The notes under the pieces are model-generated. The model searched no databases. It was not told the origin of the DNA and was given only the letters and a program-made list of their open reading frames with translations. Positions 15,166 through 23,061 of a stretch of DNA of 64,000 nt are shown here, piece after piece. Position 1 is the stretch's first letter, and each line of letters starts with the position of its first letter. The stretch lies in NCBI GenBank assembly GCA_001940725.1, contig MDVR01000017.1, forward strand, positions 1 to 64,000, written 5' to 3'. This DNA is from Candidatus Heimdallarchaeota archaeon LC_2. Lineage in GTDB: Archaea; Asgardarchaeota; Heimdallarchaeia; Heimdallarchaeales; Kariarchaeaceae. Both the position numbers and the translations under genes were made by a program.

Positions 15166-16335
15166 TTGGAACTTAATAAATCAACTACATTTCTTTCGAT
15201 TGGAATTATAGGTGTTGTTGTTGCAGCTCTTTATTTCGGAAATGATAATTCGTCCTCTGCTTTTTTTGCACTTTTTGTGACAGTTTATACTTTAGCAAGT
15301 TTACGATTTTTCCTTGAATGGAAGTACTACAGAAGACACAGAGCAATCCTTGCAAGTTTAGAATTTGTCTTACTACCCTTTGCGATTCTTGTCAGTGGTA
15401 TGTACATGAGCTTCCAAATCAATACGACTGTAATTGTAGAAGGCAATCTACTTCTTTTTACTGAAGAGAGTTCTAGGATTTTTATTAATTTAATTTCTTT
15501 AACTTTAATTCCTCCCTTGATAGTTCTTCAAAGGTTATTCTTTTTCTATCATTCCAAAAGATGGGATGGATTCGCAATGAGAAGGGAACTTTATCGTTCT
15601 CGGAAAGTTCCATATTTGATAAATTCAATTCTAGCATTTTCGCTGTTTTATTTAGGATTGTTCCAGCACAGATTTGATGTCATAGCCTCTTTATTTGTTA
15701 TTCTCTGGATTATTCACACTTTTAAATATTACATCATGTCGCAATTTGGAGGTATTAGAAATCAAACGAGACAATTAGATGCACTTCTAACAAATACAGA
15801 TCAATATTCACGTGGATCTGCTAGATCAAGAACAGATAGTATTCAAACTGAAGGATCAAAAAGAAGAAGTGGTACTATTCCAGTTAATTCAAGATCAGGA
15901 CCAAGAACTGTTTCAGCTCAGCACAAAAATGCAAGACAGATTTCATCATCATCCAAAAAACAAACCCAAAAGAAAGGTTCCAGAAAATCTAGATCCAGAT
16001 CATCAATACATGTTGATCCTGGAAATGAGTTAAAAACTTTAAGCCATACAGCAAAAATAAATGGCGATATTAGTAAAATGCTTCCAACCGGAAGGGTTGA
16101 CAAATCAGATCTTTCTTGCATGTTTTGCTATGAAGAATTTAAACCAAGTGACAAAACAATTGTTCTCTGTCCCCATTGTAAATTTCCTGGTCATGCTAAT
16201 GAGTACACATCTTGGATACAGGTTTCTAGTCTCTGTGCTCGTTGTTCACAACCAATTGCAAAAAGTGAACAAACTAGACCTAAATATAGTATCTCCGCAA
16301 AAGATTATGTCAACAAGGTGATAAAGAAACTATGA
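15166..16335 (+). CDS. Membrane RING-like E3 candidate
   Basis: The 389-residue protein has about six membrane helices in residues 8-190, then a disordered linker rich in S, R, K and Q (about 200-285), and a C-terminal zinc module. Its ligands are C318/C321, C335/C338, H343 and C357/C360, with a W350 before the last pair, as in the RING-like CPHC...H...W...CxxC form seen in archaeal small RING proteins. Only seven clear ligands are visible; E346 could fill the eighth place. It begins with TTG at 15166, 25 bp after the JAMM gene. A membrane-bound E3 would direct modification to membrane proteins. Its role is inferred from operon and motif. Confidence 0.8.
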   Translation: MELNKSTTFLSIGIIGVVVAALYFGNDNSSSAFFALFVTVYTLASLRFFLEWKYYRRHRAILASLEFVLLPFAILVSGMYMSFQINTTVIVEGNLLLFTEESSRIFINLISLTLIPPLIVLQRLFFFYHSKRWDGFAMRRELYRSRKVPYLINSILAFSLFYLGLFQHRFDVIASLFVILWIIHTFKYYIMSQFGGIRNQTRQLDALLTNTDQYSRGSARSRTDSIQTEGSKRRSGTIPVNSRSGPRTVSAQHKNARQISSSSKKQTQKKGSRKSRSRSSIHVDPGNELKTLSHTAKINGDISKMLPTGRVDKSDLSCMFCYEEFKPSDKTIVLCPHCKFPGHANEYTSWIQVSSLCARCSQPIAKSEQTRPKYSISAKDYVNKVIKKL

Positions 16336-16385
16336 AGGGGATAATTATTGATTGTGTACTGTCAAATCGATGGGTAAAAATATCT

Positions 16386-16403
16386 AAAACACACAAATAT
16401 AAT
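16386..16403 (+). promoter_or_regulatory. Promoter of the ribbon-helix-helix gene with inverted TTTGTGTGTT site
   Basis: The reverse complement of the motif flanking the first modifier promoter occurs at 16388-16397, directly followed by an AT-rich TATA-like run (aaatataatt). The gap between the RING gene and the next gene is 99 bp, larger than elsewhere in the cluster, so a separate promoter here is plausible. A similar word occurs within kae1 coding sequence near 59460, so chance cannot be excluded. Confidence 0.4.
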
Positions 16404-16434
16404 TATCATAAATTACATTTGAGAGGTGTTGTCA

Positions 16435-16815
16435 TTGAGTAAAAATAGCAAAAACTTGAGATTATCTTTTTCCGCATGGCAAGAATTGAGGTTAATCAAG
16501 TTTCGAATGAAATTGACAACATATTCTGAACTTTTAGAAATCGTATTAAACGAATACAAAGGTGAAAGTTCCCTTTCTGATGATGTAAGAATGAAACCTC
16601 CTACTGATGGAGGAGATTTAGAATCCATTAAAGATATGAACAAAGCGGATAAGACAATCGTGGTAAGTGAAAAGATACACAATGGTATTCTTGACATGAA
16701 AAATGAATATATGATTGCTAAAGGATTTGCATCAAGAGGCCCCAATGCGGTTTCAATTTCTGATATCATGCTTGATCTTCTGAAAAAATTCAAAGATAAG
16801 CATCAAATTAATTGA
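16435..16815 (+). CDS. Tandem ribbon-helix-helix-like DNA-binding protein
   Basis: The TTG at 16435 is chosen because gaggtg lies six bases upstream; a GTG at 16426 is the other candidate. The protein has 126 residues with two similar halves. The first, LRLSFSAWQELRLIKF..., and the second, KTIVVSEKIHNGILDM..., each look like a short strand followed by two helices, the ribbon-helix-helix pattern. A proline/glycine-rich linker joins them. Such a fused dimer would bind an operator as a monomer or dimer. The gene is separated from the RING gene by a possible promoter carrying the same motif as the operon promoter, so it may regulate both. Confidence 0.5.
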   Translation: MSKNSKNLRLSFSAWQELRLIKFRMKLTTYSELLEIVLNEYKGESSLSDDVRMKPPTDGGDLESIKDMNKADKTIVVSEKIHNGILDMKNEYMIAKGFASRGPNAVSISDIMLDLLKKFKDKHQIN

Positions 16816-16824
16816 GGTATTGAT

Positions 16825-17475
16825 ATGGGACTGTTTGGCAGAAAAAAAGAAAAAATTAAATCAAAAGTACCAGGAGAAAATGTCACACAAAAGTCTCCTA
16901 CCCAAAAAATTCCTAAGGATACAATTCAAAAATCGAAAATACCAAAACAAAAAATACCAAAACAGACTAAGGAATCATTTATACCTCCTGAGAAGATAAA
17001 AAATCAGAACCGTGTGAATAAGGTAAAACCTTCCAAAAATAACATCGGAAAAAATATTCAGTTCTATGATTCAAGTCTACCAGGATCGACACGAAAAGTT
17101 GGAAAGTCCCTCGAAAAACCCCAAAAAACATCTTTCAAGGGTCATGATAGATTTATAGCAAAATCTTTACCATATAATACTAAACGAAATCGAAAATTAT
17201 CAAAATCAGAACAAAAACCAACTGCAGTTAAAATTTCGAAAAGTATTCCTAAAAGTGATATTAAGGATAAATCACCTAAATCTATTAAATCGAAAACTCC
17301 CGATAAATTCTCTTCAATTTTGATTTCAAAAAATCCACAAAGCAAAACTAAATTAGAGCCTATAACTAAAGATCTTGAGTCCAAGATACCCAAACAAAAA
17401 ATATCAGGTGGAAATGAAATTAAATCTAAAACACCGAAGCAAAAAGTACCTAAACAAAAAATACCTAAGGATTAA
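16825..17475 (+). CDS. Lysine-rich intrinsically disordered protein
   Basis: The 216-residue protein starts MGLFGRKK and consists almost wholly of K, P, S, I, Q and T, with about 53 lysines (a quarter of all residues). Short repeats of the type KIPKQ, KTPKQ and KVPKQ recur near residues 38-47 and again at 186-216. No fold, membrane segment or catalytic motif is visible. It follows the ribbon-helix-helix gene by nine bases and ends the cluster. A lysine-dense chain beside a conjugation system is a natural substrate or scaffold candidate, but a nucleic-acid-binding role is equally possible. Confidence 0.65.
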   Translation: MGLFGRKKEKIKSKVPGENVTQKSPTQKIPKDTIQKSKIPKQKIPKQTKESFIPPEKIKNQNRVNKVKPSKNNIGKNIQFYDSSLPGSTRKVGKSLEKPQKTSFKGHDRFIAKSLPYNTKRNRKLSKSEQKPTAVKISKSIPKSDIKDKSPKSIKSKTPDKFSSILISKNPQSKTKLEPITKDLESKIPKQKISGGNEIKSKTPKQKVPKQKIPKD

Positions 17476-17476
17476 A

Positions 17477-18058
17477 TCAAACAAAAAAGCCAATTAATCC
17501 AATTGTAGCAAAAAATATTGCAAATATCACTAGAAAAGCATTTTCTAAAATAACAAGACCTACTACTAAGAATAGGATTGGAATGATAATACTAAGAAGT
17601 AAACCGGTAAATTTTGCAGGAAAACCCCTTTCGCTATGTCCATGAAGACGAATAAATGGATATCTTAGATAAGATCGTAGAAGTAAAAATGTAGAGAATA
17701 CAAAATATGGAAGCAATCCTAGATCAAAAAAATCAACTGACAATTCAATTCTATCTCCAATACCCTCAATATGAAGGCTAAACAACTCGTTAAATTCTAC
17801 CTCAAGAGCGTGTTTTGCCATAACTTGTAGGATTATTGAAATTGGAAGAAATATCACAAATGATACTTCATTAAATGTTGCTTGATGTCGAAGGTAGTAT
17901 AAAGTTTTCAAAAGATAATATGATGCTAAAAATGCAATCAGAGCCATTAATAAAAATGATCGGCCAGTTTCATTATCATTTTCAATAAAATTAAAGATAG
18001 ATGCACCAACAAAACCCAATCCAATTAAGAATGAGTAAGTTGTGTAAGCAAAATTCAT
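17477..18058 (-). CDS. Multi-pass membrane protein
   Basis: The protein has 193 residues and about six hydrophobic segments (near 5-22, 34-52, 64-80, 112-130, 150-170, 172-192), with an acidic loop at about 85-108. It is convergent with the lysine-rich protein gene, ending one base away. I find no motif that names a family. It could be a small transporter or a membrane scaffold, but no function is supported. Confidence 0.65.
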   Translation of the reverse strand: MNFAYTTYSFLIGLGFVGASIFNFIENDNETGRSFLLMALIAFLASYYLLKTLYYLRHQATFNEVSFVIFLPISIILQVMAKHALEVEFNELFSLHIEGIGDRIELSVDFFDLGLLPYFVFSTFLLLRSYLRYPFIRLHGHSERGFPAKFTGLLLSIIIPILFLVVGLVILENAFLVIFAIFFATIGLIGFFV

Positions 18059-18232
18059 AGTCTTCTAACTTTTATTCACGAACAGCAATAAAAAGAGTAT
18101 TATTTAACAGAGATCATTGTCAAGGCTCTGACCTTTAAATTATGAATAATTCGTAATTGAGAAAAGTTTGGTATTCTATCTATTTTTTACCTTAACCTCA
18201 AATATTTTAAATTTGGAAATAAAACTCAAAAT

Positions 18233-18451
18233 ATGTCTACTACATGGAAATATTGTGCTATCAATGATAGCTTTGAAAAGCAAGTAAAAAAGTTAAAATT
18301 CTTTGATTCTGAAGGAAATCACACCGTCACTGAAATACAAGATGTTCATAAAGAAATTGCGAAACTTGGTGAAGATGGTTGGGAATTAGTATCTTTACAA
18401 CAAATATCTCAACCTAACGCTAGAGTATATTATTTGAAGAAATCTGCATAA
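18233..18451 (+). CDS. DUF4177-like small protein
   Basis: The 72-residue protein begins with WKYCAI and holds the IAKLGEDGWELVSLQ segment, followed by a YYLKKS end, the pattern of DUF4177. Members are small alpha/beta proteins of unknown role, often near stress or membrane genes. It starts with an ATG preceded by an AT-rich leader. The neighbouring gene is convergent. Confidence 0.75.
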   Translation: MSTTWKYCAINDSFEKQVKKLKFFDSEGNHTVTEIQDVHKEIAKLGEDGWELVSLQQISQPNARVYYLKKSA

Positions 18452-18466
18452 TCCCGATAATATTAA

Positions 18467-19441
18467 TTATTTATCTTGAACAATATCAATTACAAGGCTA
18501 ACTAAAGATGACATGAACTCAAAATTAACTTCAGTATCTGAAGAAAGATGATAATGTGGATTACGAAAATTAGCTGTATCAGTAAACATCATTGCTGGAA
18601 TGTCAAAATCCCAAAATACACTATGGTCACTTCGTCTAGTATCAGGCATAGGATTACCTCTATCTGGTACTACCAAAGGAATTCTAGGAAATGGATTATT
18701 GGATTTAAGGAATTTATCGTGCCAATTTTGCGCTTGTTCATTTAATACAATAGCAATAAAATCACCTTTTTCCGGAAATAGCGGGATACCCGGTACAGAT
18801 GTTTGCTCATTCGATGTATAACCCACTGTTTCAAAATTGAAAACTACTGATATTTTCTCAAATAGTTGTTGCTTTCTCAAAGTTTCAACAAAATCTCTTG
18901 TACCTGCAAACCAATTTAACTCGGGGTTGTTATCATTCATATAGCTAAAGAATCTTTCTCTAAGATCTGTACCACCAAAATAGATATCACTCCATTTATC
19001 ATTTGTACCATTTTCCAAATTCATTTTATCGAGTAAATCATACATAATAGGGTCACCCTCTTCAAAATCCGGTAAAACAAATGCTAAATTTAATGATTGT
19101 TTATCAACTTTAGAATCGGTGTAATACCAATGCAATAAACGGTCGACTACTGCCACTCCAGAGCCATTATCATCTACTCCAGGGCAATCTGGAACTGTGT
19201 CATGGTGAGCTAACATAAGAACAAATGGTTCGTTCAGATTTGGTGGAGGTACCCAAACATTTCTACCTTTATATCCATTTGTTTTAAATTCCAAAACAGA
19301 AACATCAGCACCCCAATTCCTCCACCTCTCAGCAATTTTATGTGGTGCTTTTGCATGATTGTTTGAAGCTGTTTTTGGATTTCTATCTCCGCCTAGAAGG
19401 TTGTAAAGATCTTCATAGTGTTTTTTAGTAAGTAAGTCCAC
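18467..19441 (-). CDS. M28-family zinc metallopeptidase
   Basis: The 324-residue protein is related to M28 aminopeptidases. Zinc ligands are seen in AHHDTVP (H) and PGVDDNGSGVA (bridging D), the EE pair in DFEEGD carries the catalytic base, a further E/D is in FNFETVG, and the last H is in NPHYHLSSDT. No signal peptide is present, so it should act in the cytosol on peptides. It is a single-gene unit between the DUF4177-like gene and the RNase III gene. The N-terminal 80 residues are basic and helical before the domain begins. Confidence 0.85.
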   Translation of the reverse strand: MDLLTKKHYEDLYNLLGGDRNPKTASNNHAKAPHKIAERWRNWGADVSVLEFKTNGYKGRNVWVPPPNLNEPFVLMLAHHDTVPDCPGVDDNGSGVAVVDRLLHWYYTDSKVDKQSLNLAFVLPDFEEGDPIMYDLLDKMNLENGTNDKWSDIYFGGTDLRERFFSYMNDNNPELNWFAGTRDFVETLRKQQLFEKISVVFNFETVGYTSNEQTSVPGIPLFPEKGDFIAIVLNEQAQNWHDKFLKSNNPFPRIPLVVPDRGNPMPDTRRSDHSVFWDFDIPAMMFTDTANFRNPHYHLSSDTEVNFEFMSSLVSLVIDIVQDK

Positions 19442-19583
19442 AAAAAATAATTTTTCCGGAATAGAATAAATTTATTCATTATACAATTGTTAAGAAATCA
19501 AATCTAAAAATAATAGAACCAATAATCAATTTGACTAAGAAGTATAATGAAAAAAAAAATTATTTGCTTAAGATATGTAATTA

Positions 19584-19603
19584 CGTATAGCAAGGACTAT
19601 ACG
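19584..19603. promoter_or_regulatory. Inverted repeat upstream of the RNase III gene
   Basis: The arms cgtatag (19584-19590) and ctatacg (19597-19603) are perfect complements around a six-base loop. It lies about 100 bp before the RNase III start and after the M28 gene. It could be an operator, or a hairpin in the leader that the RNase itself might cut; the second is speculation. Confidence 0.35.
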
Positions 19604-19631
19604 CACAATATTTAGTAGCTGATCAAATTAC

Positions 19632-19697
19632 ATGACTAAACCACAAGAAGTAATAGAATATTATGAGCATCTATTTGAATGGATAAGCAATCCTTAA
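19632..19697 (+). CDS. Possible leader peptide before RNase III
   Basis: An ATG at 19632 opens 21 codons ending nine bases before the RNase III start. The composition (E, Y, W, P) looks like a real protein start, possibly the remnant of a larger gene. There is no clear ribosome-binding site. It could be a leader peptide, a fragment, or chance. Confidence 0.2.
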   Translation: MTKPQEVIEYYEHLFEWISNP

Positions 19698-19706
19698 CAG
19701 GAATAT

Positions 19707-20192
19707 ATGTCAGAAGAATTTTCATTATTGGAGGAATTCCAAGATCAGCTTGGATACACTTTTTCTAACCTTGGATACCTAAATCAAGCCCTTACGACAA
19801 GATCCTATAGCAATGAGCATTTGGATGAAAAACATAATGAATCATTGGCTACATTGGGAGATGCTGTTGCTAAAATTATCATTACGCACCATGCAATTAC
19901 TACGTTAAACATGACAACTAAAGGAGCAATCACGGATTACAAGAATAAATTTGAAACAAGAGAAAATTTTACTGTAAGATTTTTGGCATACTTTCCTGAA
20001 ATAAATTCAGATGAAAGTGTTATATTACAATTGCTGAGATTTGGTAAAGGGGAAAAAGAAAATCGACAATACTTAGAAAATAATTTCTTTGGTGAATTAT
20101 TAGAGGCGCTATTTGGTAGCATATTTCTAGATACTTATAGTGATTTAGTCAGAACAAGTGTTGTAATAAAGAGAATATTAAGAATTAAATAA
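19707..20192 (+). CDS. Single-domain RNase III-like protein
   Basis: The 161-residue protein is one RNase III domain without a double-stranded RNA-binding domain. The signature NESLATLGDAV (44-54) matches NExLExLGDAV of the family, keeping E45 and D52, but the second acidic residue is A48. A second pair, E130 and E133, lies in GELLEALFGSIFLD, where most enzymes have D and E. Cleavage of double-stranded RNA is therefore plausible but may be weakened. The stand-alone domain recalls mini-RNase III of bacteria. RNase III is uncommon in archaea. No Argonaute or CRISPR gene is in the window. Confidence 0.85.
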   Translation: MSEEFSLLEEFQDQLGYTFSNLGYLNQALTTRSYSNEHLDEKHNESLATLGDAVAKIIITHHAITTLNMTTKGAITDYKNKFETRENFTVRFLAYFPEINSDESVILQLLRFGKGEKENRQYLENNFFGELLEALFGSIFLDTYSDLVRTSVVIKRILRIK

Positions 20193-20372
20193 AAAGCACC
20201 TAATTTAATGAGATTGTAGAAATTTTATCCATTAAACTTCATCAGAAAATTAAAATTTAAGATTTGATTTAAATCAAATTAATAAATCTTTTTCATAGAA
20301 ATTTATCTTAAACAATATTTATTAATATGTTTAAGTTCATCTCATTATATACAGTATAGGTAGAATCTAGTT

Positions 20373-21263
20373 GTGAAGAAGGCAGATCTAAAATATCCAA
20401 CCACAAGTACTGAGGCGAGTGAGTTATTTCCATATAACCCATATCCAGTTAAAATTTCAACAAAGAATTTATTAAAAGGTACAACTCGCTTATTTAAAGC
20501 TCTATTCCCTCAAATTGTGCTAATTACAATTTCTTTGATTCCACTACTTTTCATGGCACAATATATTGCAAATTCGATGACATTTTATTTCATATATCGA
20601 CCTTTAGCGGTGAGATATGATGTGTTACCCTCACTTACATTTGAATACCTTATATCTTGGATACCGATGACATATCTATTAATTAAAGCCAAAGATTTTC
20701 ATGAGAAAAATTGGTTAAGGAGTGATGATGAAGGAGTATGGATGGCATTTGATACGAAACCTGCTGATTCTTTGATTGGAGAACTAAGAGGAAGATATAA
20801 TTACATATTGTTGATAGTAATCCTTTCAATTTCTCTTGCTGCAATCAACTTGATAACCTTCTTGGTGTCTATATTTTTTGACAGATTGATTATGATTGCT
20901 CTAGATACAGAGACAAATCCTGTAGAAATTGATCTTACCCTCGTAATTTTTAGAACTGCATCAATGGTCATTTTAATTTCCCGTTTTGGACTTGCTCCTA
21001 TGTATATTATCCGAGGTGAAGATAGTATTTTAACCTCATTGAGATCAAGCTGGAATATCACCGATGATGATCCACTTTTCTTATTCCCACTCTTAATGGT
21101 AACTCAATTTCTTGTATATGTTTCCCCGGTGTTTTTCAGTGTACTAACTTATTTGCTTTTAGCGAGTGCATTTTATATTCTCCATCCACATGATTTCCCA
21201 CGTGGTAGTATCTGGCCTCTTAACACATCTCATAAGAAACAATCAATCACAGATTCTTCTTAA
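20373..21263 (+). CDS. Multi-pass membrane protein of unknown function
   Basis: The 296-residue protein starts with GTG at 20373. Four to six hydrophobic segments are visible (about 47-70, 92-108, 144-170, 188-210, 240-270). The N-terminal 35 residues are soluble, with a PYNPYPVKIS segment. A RYNYILLIVI stretch and an RSSWNITDDDP segment resemble glycerophosphoryl-diester or YciC-like membrane domains, but I do not claim this. It stands alone between the RNase gene and the repair genes, which run the other way. Confidence 0.65.
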   Translation: MKKADLKYPTTSTEASELFPYNPYPVKISTKNLLKGTTRLFKALFPQIVLITISLIPLLFMAQYIANSMTFYFIYRPLAVRYDVLPSLTFEYLISWIPMTYLLIKAKDFHEKNWLRSDDEGVWMAFDTKPADSLIGELRGRYNYILLIVILSISLAAINLITFLVSIFFDRLIMIALDTETNPVEIDLTLVIFRTASMVILISRFGLAPMYIIRGEDSILTSLRSSWNITDDDPLFLFPLLMVTQFLVYVSPVFFSVLTYLLLASAFYILHPHDFPRGSIWPLNTSHKKQSITDSS

Positions 21264-21321
21264 GAAGAGAAATAATGGAAATTCAAAGATTTATTTGTGA
21301 CTACGGTATATTAGGCCCACG

Positions 21322-21906
21322 TTAGTAAAATTCACTTAATGAAGTCTGTATACTGTTTTTAATAACATCAACCTCCAATTCAAGCAATTTTTTCTTCCTC
21401 CATAATCCCCCTCCATAACCATGTAATTGTCCATCTGCATTAATGACTCTATGACAAGGAATGATGATTGGAATGCTATTCTTCCCATTGGCAGCACCCA
21501 CCGCCCTCATGGCTTTAGGATTTCCAATTCTCCTGGCTAATTCTCCATAGGAAATCGTTTCACCATATGGTATTTTCAATAATTCATTCCATACTTGGAT
21601 TTGAAAATCTGTGCCTTGCAAAAACAATGGAATGCTGAATTCAATTAATTTTCCTTCAAGATAGAGATTAATTTCGGTTTCAATTTTTGTATGTAATTTA
21701 TTTTTGCGATTTACATAATTAATAGAAAATATTTGTTTTTTCTTTTGTATTGTATCCTCGGCAGTTCTTCTATCCTTGAATTCAAATAAGCAACATTTCT
21801 CATCAACTGTACCACAGATAAAGGTCCCTATCGTAGTTTCAATATCGTAAACTTCAATAACAGGAATTGATAGGTCGGGTGTTGTTTCAGTCATTTCAAG
21901 AACCAT
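21322..21906 (-). CDS. ogt: Methylated-DNA--protein cysteine methyltransferase
   Basis: The protein removes alkyl groups from O6-alkylguanine by self-sacrifice on a cysteine. The active site is C151 in IIPCHRVI, followed by the GxLxGYGGGLWRKKxLLxLE block. The N-terminal 90 residues form the small ribonuclease-like lobe and the helix-turn-helix reads PYGETISYGELARRIGNP. Length (194) is normal for the family with an N-terminal extension. The start ATG overlaps the Ada-like gene by 11 bp, so the pair is translated together, as in split Ada systems of Bacillus. Confidence 0.93.
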   Translation of the reverse strand: MVLEMTETTPDLSIPVIEVYDIETTIGTFICGTVDEKCCLFEFKDRRTAEDTIQKKKQIFSINYVNRKNKLHTKIETEINLYLEGKLIEFSIPLFLQGTDFQIQVWNELLKIPYGETISYGELARRIGNPKAMRAVGAANGKNSIPIIIPCHRVINADGQLHGYGGGLWRKKKLLELEVDVIKNSIQTSLSEFY

Positions 21907-22450
21907 TTAATAATTCTCCTGGATTTTTGCCAAATTCATTGTAAAATGCAGAACGGAAACCAGATAAAGAAGAAAAACCGGTCAAATAGGGGATATCCAA
22001 TAAGGATTCCCCTTCATGTAACAGTTCTTTAGCGTGTTCTAACCGAATGGTTCTATGATAACTGTTTAAAGTCAAATCTAAATAATTCTTGAAATATCTT
22101 CCAATTGTTGATATGTTTACTTTGGTCAGGATTTCCAACTCCTTTAGATCGAGTTTTCTATCTTTGATTGAGTTGACCAACTCTAATAGTGGATCAAACC
22201 ATGAGGGTTGAGTAACAGGATAAAATTCTGATTTGCACCTTTTACAACCTCTTAATCCAAATTTGATGGCTTCATCTCGGCTTTCGAACATCTTAACGTT
22301 TTTTCTAAATGGCATTTTTGCTTTGCATGAAGGTAAACAATAAATTTTTGTTGTCAAAACCCCAAGATAGAATTTTCCATCAAATTTTCCATCACAATCA
22401 GCACAAAGTTTGAATAAATCTTCTTCGTTCATACCTTCTATGGAGAGCAT
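21896..22450 (-). CDS. adaA: Ada-type methyl-phosphotriester sensor/AraC regulator
   Basis: The 184-residue protein has an Ada metal-binding domain (about 8-75) with cysteines C38, C42, C69 and C72 in the motifs IYCLPSC and GCKRC, the same numbering as E. coli Ada. A DNA-binding domain of the AraC type follows (about 85-180), ending FGKNPGE. On methyl transfer to C38 from DNA phosphotriesters the protein should activate its own operon, which contains the adjacent ogt gene. Split adaA/adaB pairs are a bacterial arrangement, so lateral transfer is likely. Confidence 0.93.
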   Translation of the reverse strand: MLSIEGMNEEDLFKLCADCDGKFDGKFYLGVLTTKIYCLPSCKAKMPFRKNVKMFESRDEAIKFGLRGCKRCKSEFYPVTQPSWFDPLLELVNSIKDRKLDLKELEILTKVNISTIGRYFKNYLDLTLNSYHRTIRLEHAKELLHEGESLLDIPYLTGFSSLSGFRSAFYNEFGKNPGELLNGS

Positions 22451-22627
22451 AATTGTAATATAATGATTTCCTTAATAAATCTATTCACTATGGTTTCCTT
22501 CTTATTGTACCGAATTTTAGGCAAGGAAGTTAATTATGTTAAAGAATGGGAAATTAAAATAATAATGCTCATTTCAATCGAGGTAATGATTAAAATTATA
22601 TGTAAAAGCGTTTATTCCGCCTTGAAA

Positions 22628-23053
22628 TTAAAAATACTCAAATTTTACCCATATTGCAATGCGAATTATTAGGAAGAAACCAATAATTACCAAATTTAAT
22701 GTATACACCCCCTCACCAGAAATTTCAATTTCGCCAATACCATCTGACTCTAATTCAATGAGATAATATCCGGGTTCATCAAATGAAATAGTCTTTTTGT
22801 TTGATTGAACTGTTAATTCAAAATTTTCTAATATGGTTTCCGTTGAATTATTGGTTGTATCAAAATAAGACACATTTAATCTAACTGTACCTGCAATATT
22901 TGATTTTATTGTCATATCGGGTTGATGTATTTCTATTACAACAGATTTTGGTGTATCAGGAAATAAATCGATAATTTCTGAACTAGCAGTAAAAGGGGTT
23001 AGGATGAATAAACTAGCAATCAATAAGATGTTAATTAATGTCGTAATTTTCAT
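22628..23053 (-). CDS. Exported membrane-anchored accessory protein of the ABC operon
   Basis: The 141-residue protein has an N-terminal signal segment (about 5-24), an outer domain of mainly beta structure (about 30-110) with an EPGYYLIELESDG stretch like a small Ig-like or jelly-roll fold, and a C-terminal membrane segment (about 120-138) facing a short cytosolic end. It is the last gene of a three-gene operon, nine bases after the permease, so it may help the ABC exporter or bind its substrate. No family name is supported. Confidence 0.65.
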   Translation of the reverse strand: MKITTLINILLIASLFILTPFTASSEIIDLFPDTPKSVVIEIHQPDMTIKSNIAGTVRLNVSYFDTTNNSTETILENFELTVQSNKKTISFDEPGYYLIELESDGIGEIEISGEGVYTLNLVIIGFFLIIRIAIWVKFEYF

Positions 23054-23061
23054 ATATTCAC

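Noticed and set aside
22463..22672. A 69-codon plus-strand frame of hydrophobic composition
   Set aside because: It overlaps the start of the Ada operon promoter region and the end of the accessory protein gene, shows no motif or ribosome-binding site, and looks like a chance frame in AT-rich DNA.
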